Shown here piece by piece: positions 46,340 to 57,670 of a DNA stretch of 64,000 nucleotides (positions within the stretch are counted from its first letter, which is position 1; every line of letters starts with the position of its first letter). The DNA is taken from NCBI RefSeq assembly GCF_947242115.1, contig NC_074716.1, positions 1,876,001-1,940,000 of the forward strand. The letters are read 5' to 3'. Source of the stretch: Biomphalaria glabrata (lineage: Eukaryota > Mollusca > Gastropoda > Planorbidae). The translations under genes were made by a program, and so were the position numbers. Under the pieces are notes generated by a model, which searched no databases, was not told the DNA's origin, and saw only the letters and a program-made list of their open reading frames with translations.

Positions 46340-49300
46340 GTAATGATTCTGATGTTTTTCATCACCAAACCATTATCTAACTATCTGTTACTGTTGTTTT
46401 CTTCTAATAGGACTTTCTTTGGGTACAGTGAAAAATCTACGGAACAAAGAGGAAGTTTTACCCGCTGTGCGCTCAGCTGTCATGAGTAAACAGTATGGCA
46501 ATGAGGATTTCTTGGCCAATGTCATCGCGGATGCATGCAGTAAGAATTCTTTTGCTGTCCAATTGAAGCATAACATGCCTTTTTCTTTCTAGTCCTTAGT
46601 GATGAACAATGTATTCACCTCATGCTCATGTTTCTACATTTTGTTCTTGACAGTTTCCATACTTCCAGAGAAAGTTAGTTTCAGTGTGGATAATATCAGA
46701 GTCTGCAAAATTTTGGTGAGTGTGTTTCAGTTCTATTGTCATTGTTGTGTGTTCATTGTTAATGCTATCATTTCGTCGACATTTTAGATATTGACGCTGT
46801 TACGCTTATTAGTGAGTATTGTAGGGGAAATTTTGCTTCAAACTTGGGCAAAAGGCTACTTGTTTAATCAGTTCACAATTTATCATCTGTAGGGCTCTGG
46901 AATTTTACAAAGCTCTGTAGTTTCTGGTATGGTGTTTAAACGTCTTGTGGAAGGGGATGTGACAAAAGTGGAGAAAGCCAAAATAGCTGTCTTCTCTTGT
47001 CCCCTGGATTCTATGCAAACAGAAACAAAGGTAATGTATATCACTGTATAACTACTGATTAGGAATTTCGGGTTTAGTAGCTTTTAGAGAATTTTTAACC
47101 TCATTATCTATTGGTATTGGCAGGGAACAGTTTTGATCAAAAATGCAGATGAACTTATGAGTTTTAGCAAAGGTGAAGAAAATTTGATGGAACAGGTAAG
47201 TACATTCCTACCTTTATTTTCATGCTGGTCAGTTTCATCCGTCTGTATTATTTTCTAACGAGATTAAAAGTTTCTCATGAATGATGTATCATTTTAATCA
47301 TCTTGAAAACTGTATTATCCTGGATGAAATAGTTTTACAATAATGCATTATAATTATACATTACAATAATTCATATGAAACACATACTTGAGATCAGCTA
47401 ATTGGTCCAGCTTTGAAGTTTTGAGGTAGTTTTTTTAGAATTGAAGAAAAGTGGTTTGTGTGTTTTGAAGTGTTGTTTGACAGTAACGAATTTTGCTTAT
47501 ATAGGCTAGTAAATACAAGAACAAACACTAGGCTTGTGGAGATCAATTTCAGAAATATTGTATATTATGACGCCATCCTGGCATTCTACTCTGACTTTTT
47601 TTTTTTTTTTTTTTTTTTTTTTAGCTTAAGCAAAGGGGTATAACTCTTGAAATACTTATCAGAATATTTTAAGTAGAGCTGGATTCACAGAGTTTTTGTA
47701 TTTTATTAAACTTAAAACCACCTGATGAAACAATCCTGAACACTGGCCACCATTTCTGATCATGACTTTAAGTGTATGCTTAATATCTGATTTATTTTAA
47801 AGATCGAGAGTGTTGGTAGTTGAAGTTTTTTTTTTTTTATTTCAGCAAATCAAAGAGATAGCAGATGCTGGTGTGAATGTGGTAGTGACTGGTGGGAAGG
47901 TTGGAGACTTGGCTCTGCACTATGCCAACAAGTACAAACTTATGGTTGTTCGACTACTGTCTAAATGGGACTTGAGACGTCTTTGTAAATCCATCAATGC
48001 CACTGCTCTTCCCAAATTGGTAAACTTTTTTTTTGTGTGTAAAATGTTTTAGATGGTCCTTCAGATTTTGAAGGTAATTACACCTTAGCACAAATCTCCT
48101 GCAGAATGCTAGTGGGCAACAAGATAATTATTTAACCTATTAAGCACATTTTATTTTTTTGAAGCTTTAAATTTTCATGTGTACTTAATGAGATAAAATT
48201 ACCTAGTGACCTATTGTGCAATCTGGTTAGTAGGTTTTTCATGCATTTCTGATCAGTTCGCTTTTTTTTATTTAATGTATTTCCTTTTTTATTTCATTTT
48301 TGTAATCACTTGTAATTTTACTGTTATCAGACTGCTCCAACAGCTGAAGAGTTAGGATACTGTGATAATGCCTATGTAGATGAAATTGGTGACACTCCAA
48401 TTATAGTTTTTAAACAAGGTAAAGATTTAAGTTAAACTAAAACATTCCAGCACCTCCCAATAGAAAAGTGTATTAATTTAATGCAAAAGGTCATCATTAA
48501 TTGTGTATGCACTTGTCTTCACCAGATAAGAAAGAAACACCAATAGCCACTATTGTGATAAGAGGCTCCACGGAAAACATCATGGATGACATTGAGAGGG
48601 CTATAGATGATGGGGTTAATACTTTCAAGGCATTAACTAAGGTCAGTGTTACGCCCAAATTATTGTGATTTACTGGTTTTTTTTTCATTCTGACAATGTA
48701 TTTAAAAAGTTTTATTTGTGTGTTCTATAGGATAATAGAATTCTTCCGGGTGCTGGAGCAGTAGAAATTGAATTGGCTACACAGATTTCTACTTTTGGAG
48801 AGGTATGCTACAAGAGTTGTCTCTGTTGCTTACTTGTTACTGATCTATAAAAATATACATAGTTGTCAAATAATATTAGAATTGATTATTTATAGAATTT
48901 AGAGTGATAGGAATTTGAGCTGTTCCTTATAATCAATCATATATTAGTGCCAATCAAAACATGATTATTAATTGATAAAGAAATCATTTTTTAAAATGTC
49001 ATTTTTAGGTGTTTTTTTTTTTTTTTTTTCATAGTTGTCTTTCGTAATGAACCCAGACATTTTTTTTCTATGACATACCATGGGCAAAATATGTGAGTGT
49101 GTGTAGGGAGCATTAATGAGCTGTGCATGAAATATTTTTTGGGGCAGGTTTGTGAAATTAACAGCCTTAAAAAATGTAACGGTGTGTGGGGCCTTGGTTG
49201 TAAATGCTTTTCACACCTTTACTTTCATGGGGCATTAATGTAATTTATATTACTCTGAAATGTGGATGCTTGGGTGACAGTCGGTCTCAGAACCAACAAC

Positions 49301-52300
49301 ATAAACAATAGCCTAGCTTTTTAGAACTTCATTTGTCACATTAACCGTAAATAGTTTTTAATGCGTAAGCACTTTTTTTTTTGTCAAAGAAAGGTATTAG
49401 TTTTATCAACGATACTCAGAAATGTTTGACTATTTGGGAAGTGAGAATGCTAATTGAGTAAAATATTTACACAAAAAAAAAGTCTCCAGGTTGCAAAATA
49501 AAAATGTTGAAAATATCTTCCTTACAGAGTCTTCCTGGTTTAGAACAGTATTCTGTGAAAAAATTTGCTGAGTCTTTGGAAATGGTACCAAAAGCTTTGG
49601 CTCAAAATGCAGGAATTAAGGTTGGTACTTTGGTTTGTGTCTGTGTCTTTAAACCAAAATATGGGAATGATTGAATTTGATTGTAACTGCAGTCAACAGC
49701 AAAGTGAAATTCCCATAGTTTCACGCTTAAGGCCAATGCCTGCTGGAGGATGTGACCTAAAAAGAAAGGCATGTCCTTTTGCTGGACGTCTGGTAAACCT
49801 TCCCATGACCCAAATAGCTGCATTTGATGTAAATTGATTGCTACTTATATGAATGTTTATGTAGACTAACTTAAGAGCTTAAAAAAGAAAGAGAAAAATT
49901 AGCCACATTTTTTACTGCTGTTTTCTGCTTTCCGTGGGCTAGAAGTGTCAGAAATCAAAGAGTCTTCATGTAAATAAGAATAGCCAATGCTGTTTAAAAA
50001 CTTAAAATAATACAGAGAGTTGACTTGTGTATAGATGGTGGCTGAAAGTCATTAATTTAGATAGTCATTACAGTGGATCAATAATTTATTTCCTTATTCA
50101 TTGATTTGGCATAGAATTATTTGAAACTGATCTTTTTGCTGTTTCTTGTTACAGGCAACAGATGCCATTAGTAAACTATATGCTGCTCATCATGAGAAGA
50201 AAGTCAATGCAGGCATTGATATTGAGGTATGTTTTCTATGACTGTGTTTACTGTGGTAAGGTTGTAGATCTAAATTGCAAATCTAATCTCATATATATGC
50301 ATATGTATTATTCCAAAATATAAAAAAAATATATATAAAAAATTGAAGATTGAAATTCTTTTTTAAGCTAAACTAATTTTTATTTTAAAACTAGCCACAT
50401 ATGACTGCATCCTGCTGGCCTTTGTTAGTGTATTACGGATCTAGTTGTCAAACTTGGAGAAAGTTCCTTTCACATTTTTGTCTCAAAAAAAAAATATAGA
50501 ATTTGAAAATGGGTTCACCTGTTCAGCTGACATATTCATATCAAATATAAACTACTGTGAAAACAGGTTTACCCGATTTATTAAAAACGTTAGGTTCTTT
50601 AATAGAGATAAATTTTACTTTTTTTTATTTTTGGGGTCCCCGGTTTTGGGAGGGACATTAAACCTACACTATGGTCTCCGCCATGATTTAATGAATATTT
50701 ATGCCAAGTTTTTATTAAGATTGGTCAAACTGTTTTGATTTTTATTCGGGACATACACCTTACTTTGTGCTTCCTATTATAGATACACAGATTTTCTTTA
50801 TCAGTTTATTAAAATTCAAATCATAAATTTAATTTAATTTAAAAAAGACATTAAAGTATTTTAAATTCTACTTTCAAAGTCACTCGAATCTCCTTGCTGC
50901 AGCCATTTCATTTTTCACGTGGGTCTACTTCAACGGCTTTTCCCATCTTTAAGCTAGCCTTTATAATTTTATCATGAACTACATGGTTTAGATCTAGCCT
51001 TTATAATTTTATCATGAACTACATGTTTTAGATCTAGCCTTTATAATTTTATCATGAACTACATGTTTTGGATCTAGCCTTTATAATTTTATCATGAACT
51101 ACATGTTTTAGATCTAGCCTTTATAATTTTATCATGAACTACATGTTTTAGATCTAGCCTTAATAATTTTATCATGAACTACATGTTTTAGATCTAGCCT
51201 TTATAATTTTATCATGAACTACATGTTTTAGATCTAGCCTTTATAATTTTATCATGAACTACATGTTTTAGATCTAGCCTTTATAATTTTATCATGAACT
51301 ACATGTTTTAGATCTAGCCTTTATAATTTTATCATGAACTACATGTTTTAGATCTAGCCTTTATAATTTTATCATGAACTGCATGTTTTAGATCTAGCCT
51401 TTATAATTTTATCATGAACTACATGTTTTAGATCTAGCCTTTATAATTTTATCATGAACTACATGTTTTAGATCTAGCCTTTATAATTTTATCATGAACT
51501 ACATGTTTTAGATCTAGCCTTTATAATTTTATCATGAACTACATGTTTTAGATCTAGCCTTTATAATTTTATCATGAACTACATGTTTTAGATCTAGCCT
51601 TTATAATTTTATCATGAACTACATGTTTTAGATCTAGCCTTTATAATTTTATCATGAACTACATGTTTTAGATCTAGCCTTTATAATTTTATCATGAACT
51701 ACATGTTTTAGATCTAGCCTTTATAATTTTATCATGAACTACATGTTTTAGATCTAGCCTTTATAATTTTATCATGAACTACATGTTTTAGATCTAGCCT
51801 TTATAATTTTATCATGAACTACATGTTTTAGATCTAGCCTTTATAATTTTATCATGAACTACATGTTTTAGATCTAGCCTTTATAATTTTATCATGAACT
51901 ACATGTTTTGGATCATTCTCTGAAATGAACATTTAGAGTAGTTTTCTAGAATCATGTTTTTTTGCTTGATCCAAGAGTGTTTGCTGAGTTTTTCTATAAT
52001 GGTTTGAGTATTTGCCATGTTTTAAAATAAGTGTCTTCTGTGTTCTAGGCTGAAAGTGCTGCAGTCATGGATGCTGCTGAAGCTAAAATATTTGATCTGT
52101 ACATAACCAAATACTGGGGTTTGAAATTCGCCACATCCGCTGCCTGCACTGTACTTCGTGTAGATCAGGTAATAAAATTTATCTTTATAGTGCACTAAGT
52201 AGAGCTGGGGATGTTTTCATTCACTTTGGGTTATAAGACCCATTATCTGGGTTGTAATACAAAATACTGACATGTTAAAACTTTGTTATATCAAACTTCC

Positions 52301-53253
52301 CTGGACTGCCTGCATTAATTACAACTATCATGTTTACCATATTGCCAATAAAATCTTGTTAACGGGCTGTCAGTACTTTGGCTTATCTTTCACATTTTTT
52401 AAAATAAAACCTTTGCCTAATGGGAAAAGTGTTGAATGCTATTATCAGCTGCAGAAATGCATTTTCCTGATGTCTACAGCACACACTTCCTTTTAGTAAA
52501 AAGAGAGTCGATCAATTGAATGGTAGATACTCAAAATGTGATAGGTATTCAGGACACATTTATTTTATTGGGCCTGTTTTTGGTCAGAAAAAAGACATCT
52601 TTAGAGTGGTGGTATGGCACTTAGAAGGAATTTGAGTAACTGGAATGAGAATGATTGGTAGAATCATGTTGGCAGAAACATATTGAAATGTCCTGCAAGA
52701 GAAGTGTTTTTCTTGCATAAATGGTTACAAGGTGTGGAGCAAGTGAAAAGGCATCTCTAAAATTTGTATTTAAAATGTTTGTTAAATTTACAATCTAGAT
52801 TTATTACTTTGCTTATGTCCTGTTAGTTGTTTTCATGTTTCTGTCCCACCTCATGCTCACTCTCTAAATGTCACTGTAATGCCATTGCTCTAGCACAGCG
52901 GTTCTCAACCTTTTATGATCGGCGACCCCTTTTTACAATCCCCCACTCTTCAGCGACCCCCACCACACACATACAGCAATAGAAGAATAGACAATAACAA
53001 TTTTTTACAATTAATAATTTTCGATGGTCTTAAGCGACCCCTGGCAAATTGTCAATCGACCCCCAAGGGAGTCGCGACCCACACGTTGAGAACCCCTGCT
53101 CTAGCACATCCTTGAACTTTTTCTCTCCTCAACGTTTGATTGCTCACGTCCTTCATTTGGTGCTGAAAGTCTTTGCTTGTGTTTCAGATTATTATGGCCA
53201 AGAGAGCTGGCGGACCAAAAGCTAAACAAAATAAAGACTGGGATGAAGATTAG
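40226..53253 (+). CDS. CCT8: T-complex protein 1 subunit theta (CCT8), 16 coding exons, 544 aa
   Basis: Exons: 40226-40285, 44578-44668, 45706-45917, 46029-46098, 46411-46539, 46654-46715, 46893-47030, 47124-47195, 47846-48019, 48331-48418, 48526-48641, 48731-48802, 49528-49620, 50155-50226, 52049-52168, 53188-53253. All GT/AG, phases close. Group II chaperonin subunit of the cytosolic TRiC/CCT ring, which folds actin, tubulin and other clients using ATP. MALHVPRAPGFAQMMKDGAR is near-identical to the vertebrate start. ATP-site blocks include VTNDAATILREL (~65-76) and GDGTN (98-102, Asp99 catalytic). Apical-domain blocks include NVVVTGGKVGDLALHYANKY and SKWDLRRLCK. IVIRGSTENIMDDIERA and LPGAGAVEIELA return to the intermediate/equatorial domain; GAGA replaces the more common GGGA. 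RVDQIIMAK and an acidic tail end it. Human CCT8 is 548 aa. Confidence 0.97.
40286..41900 (+). other. CCT8 intron 1, proximal part
   Basis: From 40380 to about 41300 the sequence is low-complexity and dominated by CTAG, AGATCT and GATTCTAG words, mirroring the other side of the promoter. 41300-41900 is ordinary AT-rich DNA. No gene seen. Confidence 0.55.
41901..43944. mobile_element. 2-kb foldback element or inverted duplication in CCT8 intron 1
   Basis: The arms 41901-42033 and 43812-43944 are 133 bp each and inverted, with one mismatch by eye. The outer ends read ggtctgtcgccaaaa and its inverse. The 1.78-kb interior has no domain-bearing ORF and includes a tandem duplication at 43252-43647. 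No clear target duplication flanks the arms, so foldback transposon and plain inverted duplication both remain possible. Confidence 0.8.
43252..43647. repeat. Tandem duplication of a ~190-bp unit
   Basis: Both copies carry 'caaaattatagtaattta', 'catgtaaacagatccctgaa' and 'cacaaaaatctaggttttac'. The second copy is longer by a TTTG-rich insertion near 43530. Confidence 0.88.
43945..45705. other. CCT8 intron 1 end and intron 2
   Basis: 43945-44577 includes a G+C-richer stretch at 44095-44370 that is open on both strands (91 and 67 codons) without a recognised domain. Intron 2 (44669-45705) has a short duplicated 'gacaactagagtcgc' at 44885-44928 and is otherwise AT-rich. Confidence 0.4.
46291..46338. 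repeat. (TA)n microsatellite
   Basis: About 22 TA units in CCT8 intron 4. Confidence 0.95.
48803..49527. other. CCT8 intron 12
   Basis: AT-rich with T runs (49013-49030) and no repeat recognised. Introns 8 (47196-47845), 10 and 11 are likewise plain. Intron 9 (48020-48330) may hold a very decayed SINE family C scrap near 48066-48130. Intron 13 (49621-50154) is plain; the ORF crossing 49565-49837 is exon 13 read through its donor. Confidence 0.4.
50590..50790 (+). mobile_element. LINE-like 3' tail, diverged copy
   Basis: 'attaagattggtcaaactg' and 'ttttgatttttattcggg' followed by 'acatacacc' match the tail at 9730-9929 at lower identity. In CCT8 intron 14. Confidence 0.4.
50953..51912. repeat. 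40-bp minisatellite in CCT8 intron 14, 24 units
   Basis: Unit 'gatctagcctttataatttt' plus 'atcatgaactacatgtttta'. About 24 units with only about five single-base differences, the most homogeneous array in the window. It ends 137 bp before exon 15. Confidence 0.96.
52896..53098. mobile_element. hAT-type MITE (203 bp) with 8-bp target duplication
   Basis: Begins cagcggttctcaacctttt and ends gttgagaacccctg, imperfect terminal inverted repeats of the hAT type. It is flanked by the exact 8-bp duplication CTCTAGCA (52888-52895 and 53099-53106). No coding capacity. A related element is at 61876-62058. It lies 89 bp upstream of CCT8 exon 16. Confidence 0.93.
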
Positions 53254-53440
53254 AGTTTGTTCTGTATTTAAATTTACCAACACAGATCTTACTGGGAGCT
53301 ATCATATACTGACTATGGAAGCATTAGCCCATTGAATGTTTGTTGTGTTTGAACATGCTTGAATTTCTTTTTTTTAAACTTGATAAACGTTTCATGTGTG
53401 AATCTTTTCATAGTTTCTTTTTATAATAAAATTTTATTTA
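53254..53440 (+). other. CCT8: CCT8 3' UTR and poly(A) signal
   Basis: AATAAA at 53425-53430, 172 bp after the stop, inside an AT-rich 3' UTR. A short 3' UTR is usual for this housekeeping gene. Confidence 0.8.
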
Positions 53441-54794
53441 AAAACAAAAGGTGGATTAATTTTTTTTTTTTGTCTAGACAGGTTCATTGACATAGCTTTC
53501 TTATCTTATTACAGATGTTCCTTGAAAGAGAATTATTTCCTAATATTATTTGATACTTAACTCTTCTTAATGGTTTCTCTCTGGTGTGCTCTAAATAGCT
53601 TCTTTGAAAGTATCCCAGATTTCCTCTGATTTAGTTAGAGGTTGCTGTAAGCAACTTTAAAAGGGAAAAGTGCTAAGCCTTGGCTGAAGAAATTCCTTGC
53701 TCATATAGAGTTGGTCCTTCATATTACATAATGACTTTTGTCATCCACTGGAGGCTGAGGTATTTTCTTTTATGTGGCTTGTGAGGCATACTAAAAAAGT
53801 TAAGCTGCACACTGCAACTTAATCCTGCTGGAGCTTGTGTGGGTTGCCTTAATTGTTTTTCTCTGGCACTTTTTTGAAGTTGTAATTATAAAATAGATGT
53901 CAGAATAACAGACAAGATTCAAAACCTGTATTTAGATTATTTTAGTTAGGCTACTTATTAATACAAGGGTCTAAACTTGTATCTAGATAGGTCACATCTC
54001 AAGAACTGCTCAGTGGTTTCCAGATTAGGCAGTTCTCCATATAGTTTGCAAGTGTAGGGTTAGGGTTATCCAGTTAGTCCACATCACATGTGTAATACTA
54101 CAAGGGTCAAAGCTTTTATTTTGATACGCCACTAAGTTGCAATACTAAGAGGGTCAAAACTGAAATTTAGATAGGTCACATCCCAAGGGTAAAAAATTCA
54201 ACTTGTAGGCCTACATTATTATTGATAAAGTGCATCAACATACAATTGGTAAAGTGAATGTTAAATGCCAGACTTTTTCCTTGTGTAGTGTTTGCAAATT
54301 CCTCCTTTGAAAGAGCTTTATTGATGTTCATAGTACCATACTAATTAAGTGCTGGTTTCTGAAAGTGGTGTCGATATTGAAGAAAGAGAAGTAAAAAGAC
54401 AAGTGTCCAAATGAATTTATTTCAGACAATTACTATTTATACTATATTATAGTCTAAGCCTAAATATACCAACATAGGTACTGTAGTGTCAGTTCACTAT
54501 TAAAATTATTTGTAAATACAAACAATTGGTCTCTAAAGATTAATAGTCATAAAAGATGTAGAATATGATTAAATTTGTTTTATTGCATGTTTCATATGCA
54601 CATTTTCTCTAAAGAAATGTCAGTGTACACATAATTTCATTACCAGTACATAAACAGTTAATAAGAAATAAACTTTACATATAACAGATTTTTAATGGAG
54701 CTTTTTCTTTAACACTAAGGAGCAGCCCTGCCAAAACAGGCTTATTTAAGGAAAAGAACTTTGCACTTACAATTATATATATATATATATATAT
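53441..54794. other. Intergenic spacer downstream of CCT8
   Basis: No ORF or known repeat. 53960-54190 holds three loose copies of an ~80-bp motif with 'ctagataggtcacatc'. A (TA)n tract at 54775-54794 is where the LTR element is inserted. Confidence 0.45.
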
Positions 54795-56772
54795 TGTTAT
54801 AACTCCGCCATGCACACCGACATCTAAGCTAGAAGGTGCGCACTGTGATAAATTAGACTAAAAAGGATGTCAACATTAGGAAGAGAGGAGAACGATTTCC
54901 GCCCAAGTTGAGAGCCGAAGTGAAAAGACTGTGCCTAAGAAAGATGATGTTTTATGAACTTGTGATGTCGTGTAAATAAAGATATATGTGCCTCGTTGAG
55001 TTACCTCACTTAAGTTATTACAATTGGTGTCAGAAGTGGGATTATAGGCTACTCAACGAGAGGAGGTAGGCTTTGATTACAATGACATATTTGAAGCTAT
55101 TACATCAGCTCTCAATTAAAGAGATAAGACAAGAGCTTCGTCTGCAGCAAGCTCTGATCAATGAAGAAGAAGATCCGGAGACCAACACATTTGAAATTGA
55201 ACTTGGGATTGTTGAGTTCATTGGCAAGATCCAGGACTTTGTGGATGCATTTGATGAACAACTGAACATGATTGGGAACAAGATGGGAAACATGAGCAGG
55301 AATATAATGTTGAACAAAGTAGATGAAAGTGCATTACAAGTAGAAAGCTAAATAGACCAAAGTGATAAAATTGTGTCGCAAGCAAAAGGAGGAATAAACT
55401 TGTTAGGGAAGGAGCAGTTGCCTGGTCAGGACTGTGGCTGCACAAACAGTGGTGATGGAGGCGCTGGGGATTGGAGCGCTGTCTGTGACTGTGTTGTGGG
55501 CAAGTCTGGAGGGGATGACTTTCATGTCGAGAAAAGTGACAACGATTGCTGCGGCGATCTCAATGGGATATACAGAATTGAAAGAAAAGAAACAAATGAA
55601 GAAACTAGAGAAGTCTGTTATGAGCCTGAAACTTTTGTTCCTGGTATACCTGCAACGAGCCGGGCAGATTAAGACAACGTTGGGTCTGTGTCCAAGCTGG
55701 CTGCTTTGGACCTTAAAGACATCTGTTTATCTGTCAGTACCTTTGATAAGAACTCAAACCATGAAAGCCTCAAGACCGTTTCTAATTCCTTGCCTTGGAT
55801 GTCGTCGTGTGAAATTGCGAATACGGGCTCCAACAATGGCCGAGGCAGAAACAACGAATTTGACTTTGGCAGCGGCATAAGAGAGAACTCCATACTTGGC
55901 AACTGCATCCAGGCGATTGACATGAACTGTATATGCGGCGTCCTGCGGGGACAGTGCCCATGCCAAGAAACCCAGCTATAAGATCTGAACTTGACAGAAA
56001 TGTGTATTTCTGCCCACATCAGTGAGAGTGACTTGAACGGTGGTGAATTAATCCCAGCGAAACCTGATGTTGTGGTGGATGAACATTACAAGGATGCTTC
56101 ATGGGCATACCTTACAGTTGAAGCTGAGAAAGACTATGTGCTTGAAACCATGGCTAGCTGTGGGCCTACAACTGTGTCACGACACGTCCATGGAAAATGT
56201 CCGCTGACTCAGCATCTTAGAACAACAACCCTGGAATCTACGGTGATCGCCACAACATCCATTTGTGTTAGGTGGCTGGCTGGCTCCACTAACTCTCCAT
56301 GTGTCAGCTGGCTGGCATCAGCGACTATCGTCATGAGGTCGAAGCAGCGACCACGATATCGCCTCAAGCGTAGACTGGCCAACTGGAAAAAGAGGAAGCA
56401 ACGACCACAAGAAACTCTGCAGATGGCTTTGTGGGCAACAGGCACCCTAACGTCTGTGGTTCCCACCGATCGACCTCCACCTTAACTGTCAAAGCTCCTT
56501 TGAACTGTTTCTTTTCGGGACGAAAAGCTCTAAGAAGGGGGCAATGTTATAACTCCGCCATGCGCACCGACATCTAAGCTAGAAGGTGCGCACTGTGATA
56601 AATTAGACTAAAAAGGATGTCAACATTAGGAAGAGAGGAGAACGATTTCCGCCCAAGTTGAGAGCCAAAGTGAAAAGACTGTGCCTAAGAAAGATGATGT
56701 TTTATGAACTTGTGATGTCGTGTAAATGTAGATATATGTGCCTCGTTGAGTTGCCTCACTTAAGTTATTACA
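54795..56772 (+). mobile_element. Non-autonomous LTR retrotransposon (TRIM-like)
   Basis: Two direct repeats of 228 bp (54795-55022 and 56545-56772), each starting TG and ending CA, bracket a ~1.5-kb interior. A probable primer-binding site, tggtgtcagaagtggga, follows the left LTR at 55025-55041. A polypurine tract, aagaaggggg, ends just before the right LTR (56532-56541). A 4-bp ATAT on each side may be the target duplication, but the site is a TA microsatellite. I see no reverse transcriptase, integrase or protease in the interior, only short ORFs. The ends look whole. The LTRs differ at about five sites (~2%), which suggests a fairly young insertion that depended on a relative for mobility. 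Superfamily is uncertain; Gypsy-like is a guess. Confidence 0.85.
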
Positions 56773-56777
56773 ATATC

Positions 56778-57215
56778 AATAATGTAGATATTTCCCTTAA
56801 TCAATATCAAACAAAATAATTAATTTACCAATTGGTTAATATTCTAATCAATTTATTTTTTGTTTAGGTGGTTATGTACAATAAATAATCATTTAAAGTT
56901 TCAACTAGATCTGAGAAATGGTGTGGTGGAAAATAAACGTGTGAAATTAATTGAATTATCCAAGGTGACAAAACCCTACATAATACTGAAGGTATAATTA
57001 CCCTTGTTGATATCAAACAAAATATTAATTACCAGTAATTAGTTGACTAATTGGTTAATTTTTTTTTTATTGATTCATGTTTTGTTTAAGCCAATGAATA
57101 ATTGTGCAAAGTTTCAACTTGATCAGAGAATGGGTGTGAGAAATAATGTGTCCACCCTTTTACCAGACCGACAGGCAAACAAGAGTAAGTTGATATAAGC
57201 TTTGTCAAAAATATT
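56778..57215 (+). repeat. Dispersed repeat with 'caaagtttcaacttgatc' motif, two diverged copies
   Basis: 56778-57000 and 57005-57215 each contain an 'aattggttaat' stretch, then a 'caaagtttcaact-gatc' motif, then a 'gaaatggtgtg' or 'gaatgggtgtg' block. A third copy of the motif is at 63326-63400. This may be the 3' part of a non-LTR element; class not determined. Confidence 0.5.
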
Positions 57216-57670
57216 GCAAAGACACAATTCTAACCTTCACCACAACCAAAACAGCATGTTTTCTCTCAAGTCGTTTTAGAGTTCTAAATCTTAAAAAGAC
57301 AATTTGGTCAATCAGGTTCTGACATTTTAATTAGATCATAGCACTGAGACCAAGGAATGATAAAGTCCTCTCGTAATATGATTGTATGTGTCAACCTGCT
57401 GGAACATGGAAATCCATTAGGTTACCTCATGATAAGGGTGTATCTGTCCTGAAGATCCACAAGGCCAACTCATGATAAAAGTGTATCTGTCCTGAAGATC
57501 CACTTCGTCACCTATGTTGGCAGGTCAGCCTTAAAACTCCTTTAGATCGACACAAGGTTGTGTCAGTCCTGAAATGCCGTCAGGTCACAGGTCACTCCTC
57601 CTACATCGGTCCATCCTAAAACTCTGGTGCAAGACTGATCTGAAATGCCATATAACAGTTAATCTTTTGG

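Noticed and set aside
49565-49837. 90-aa ORF
   Set aside because: It is CCT8 exon 13 in a shifted frame read through its donor into the intron.
55434-55880. 148-aa ORF and overlapping ORFs on both strands
   Set aside because: Inside the LTR element; no recognisable domain, so not called as a host gene.
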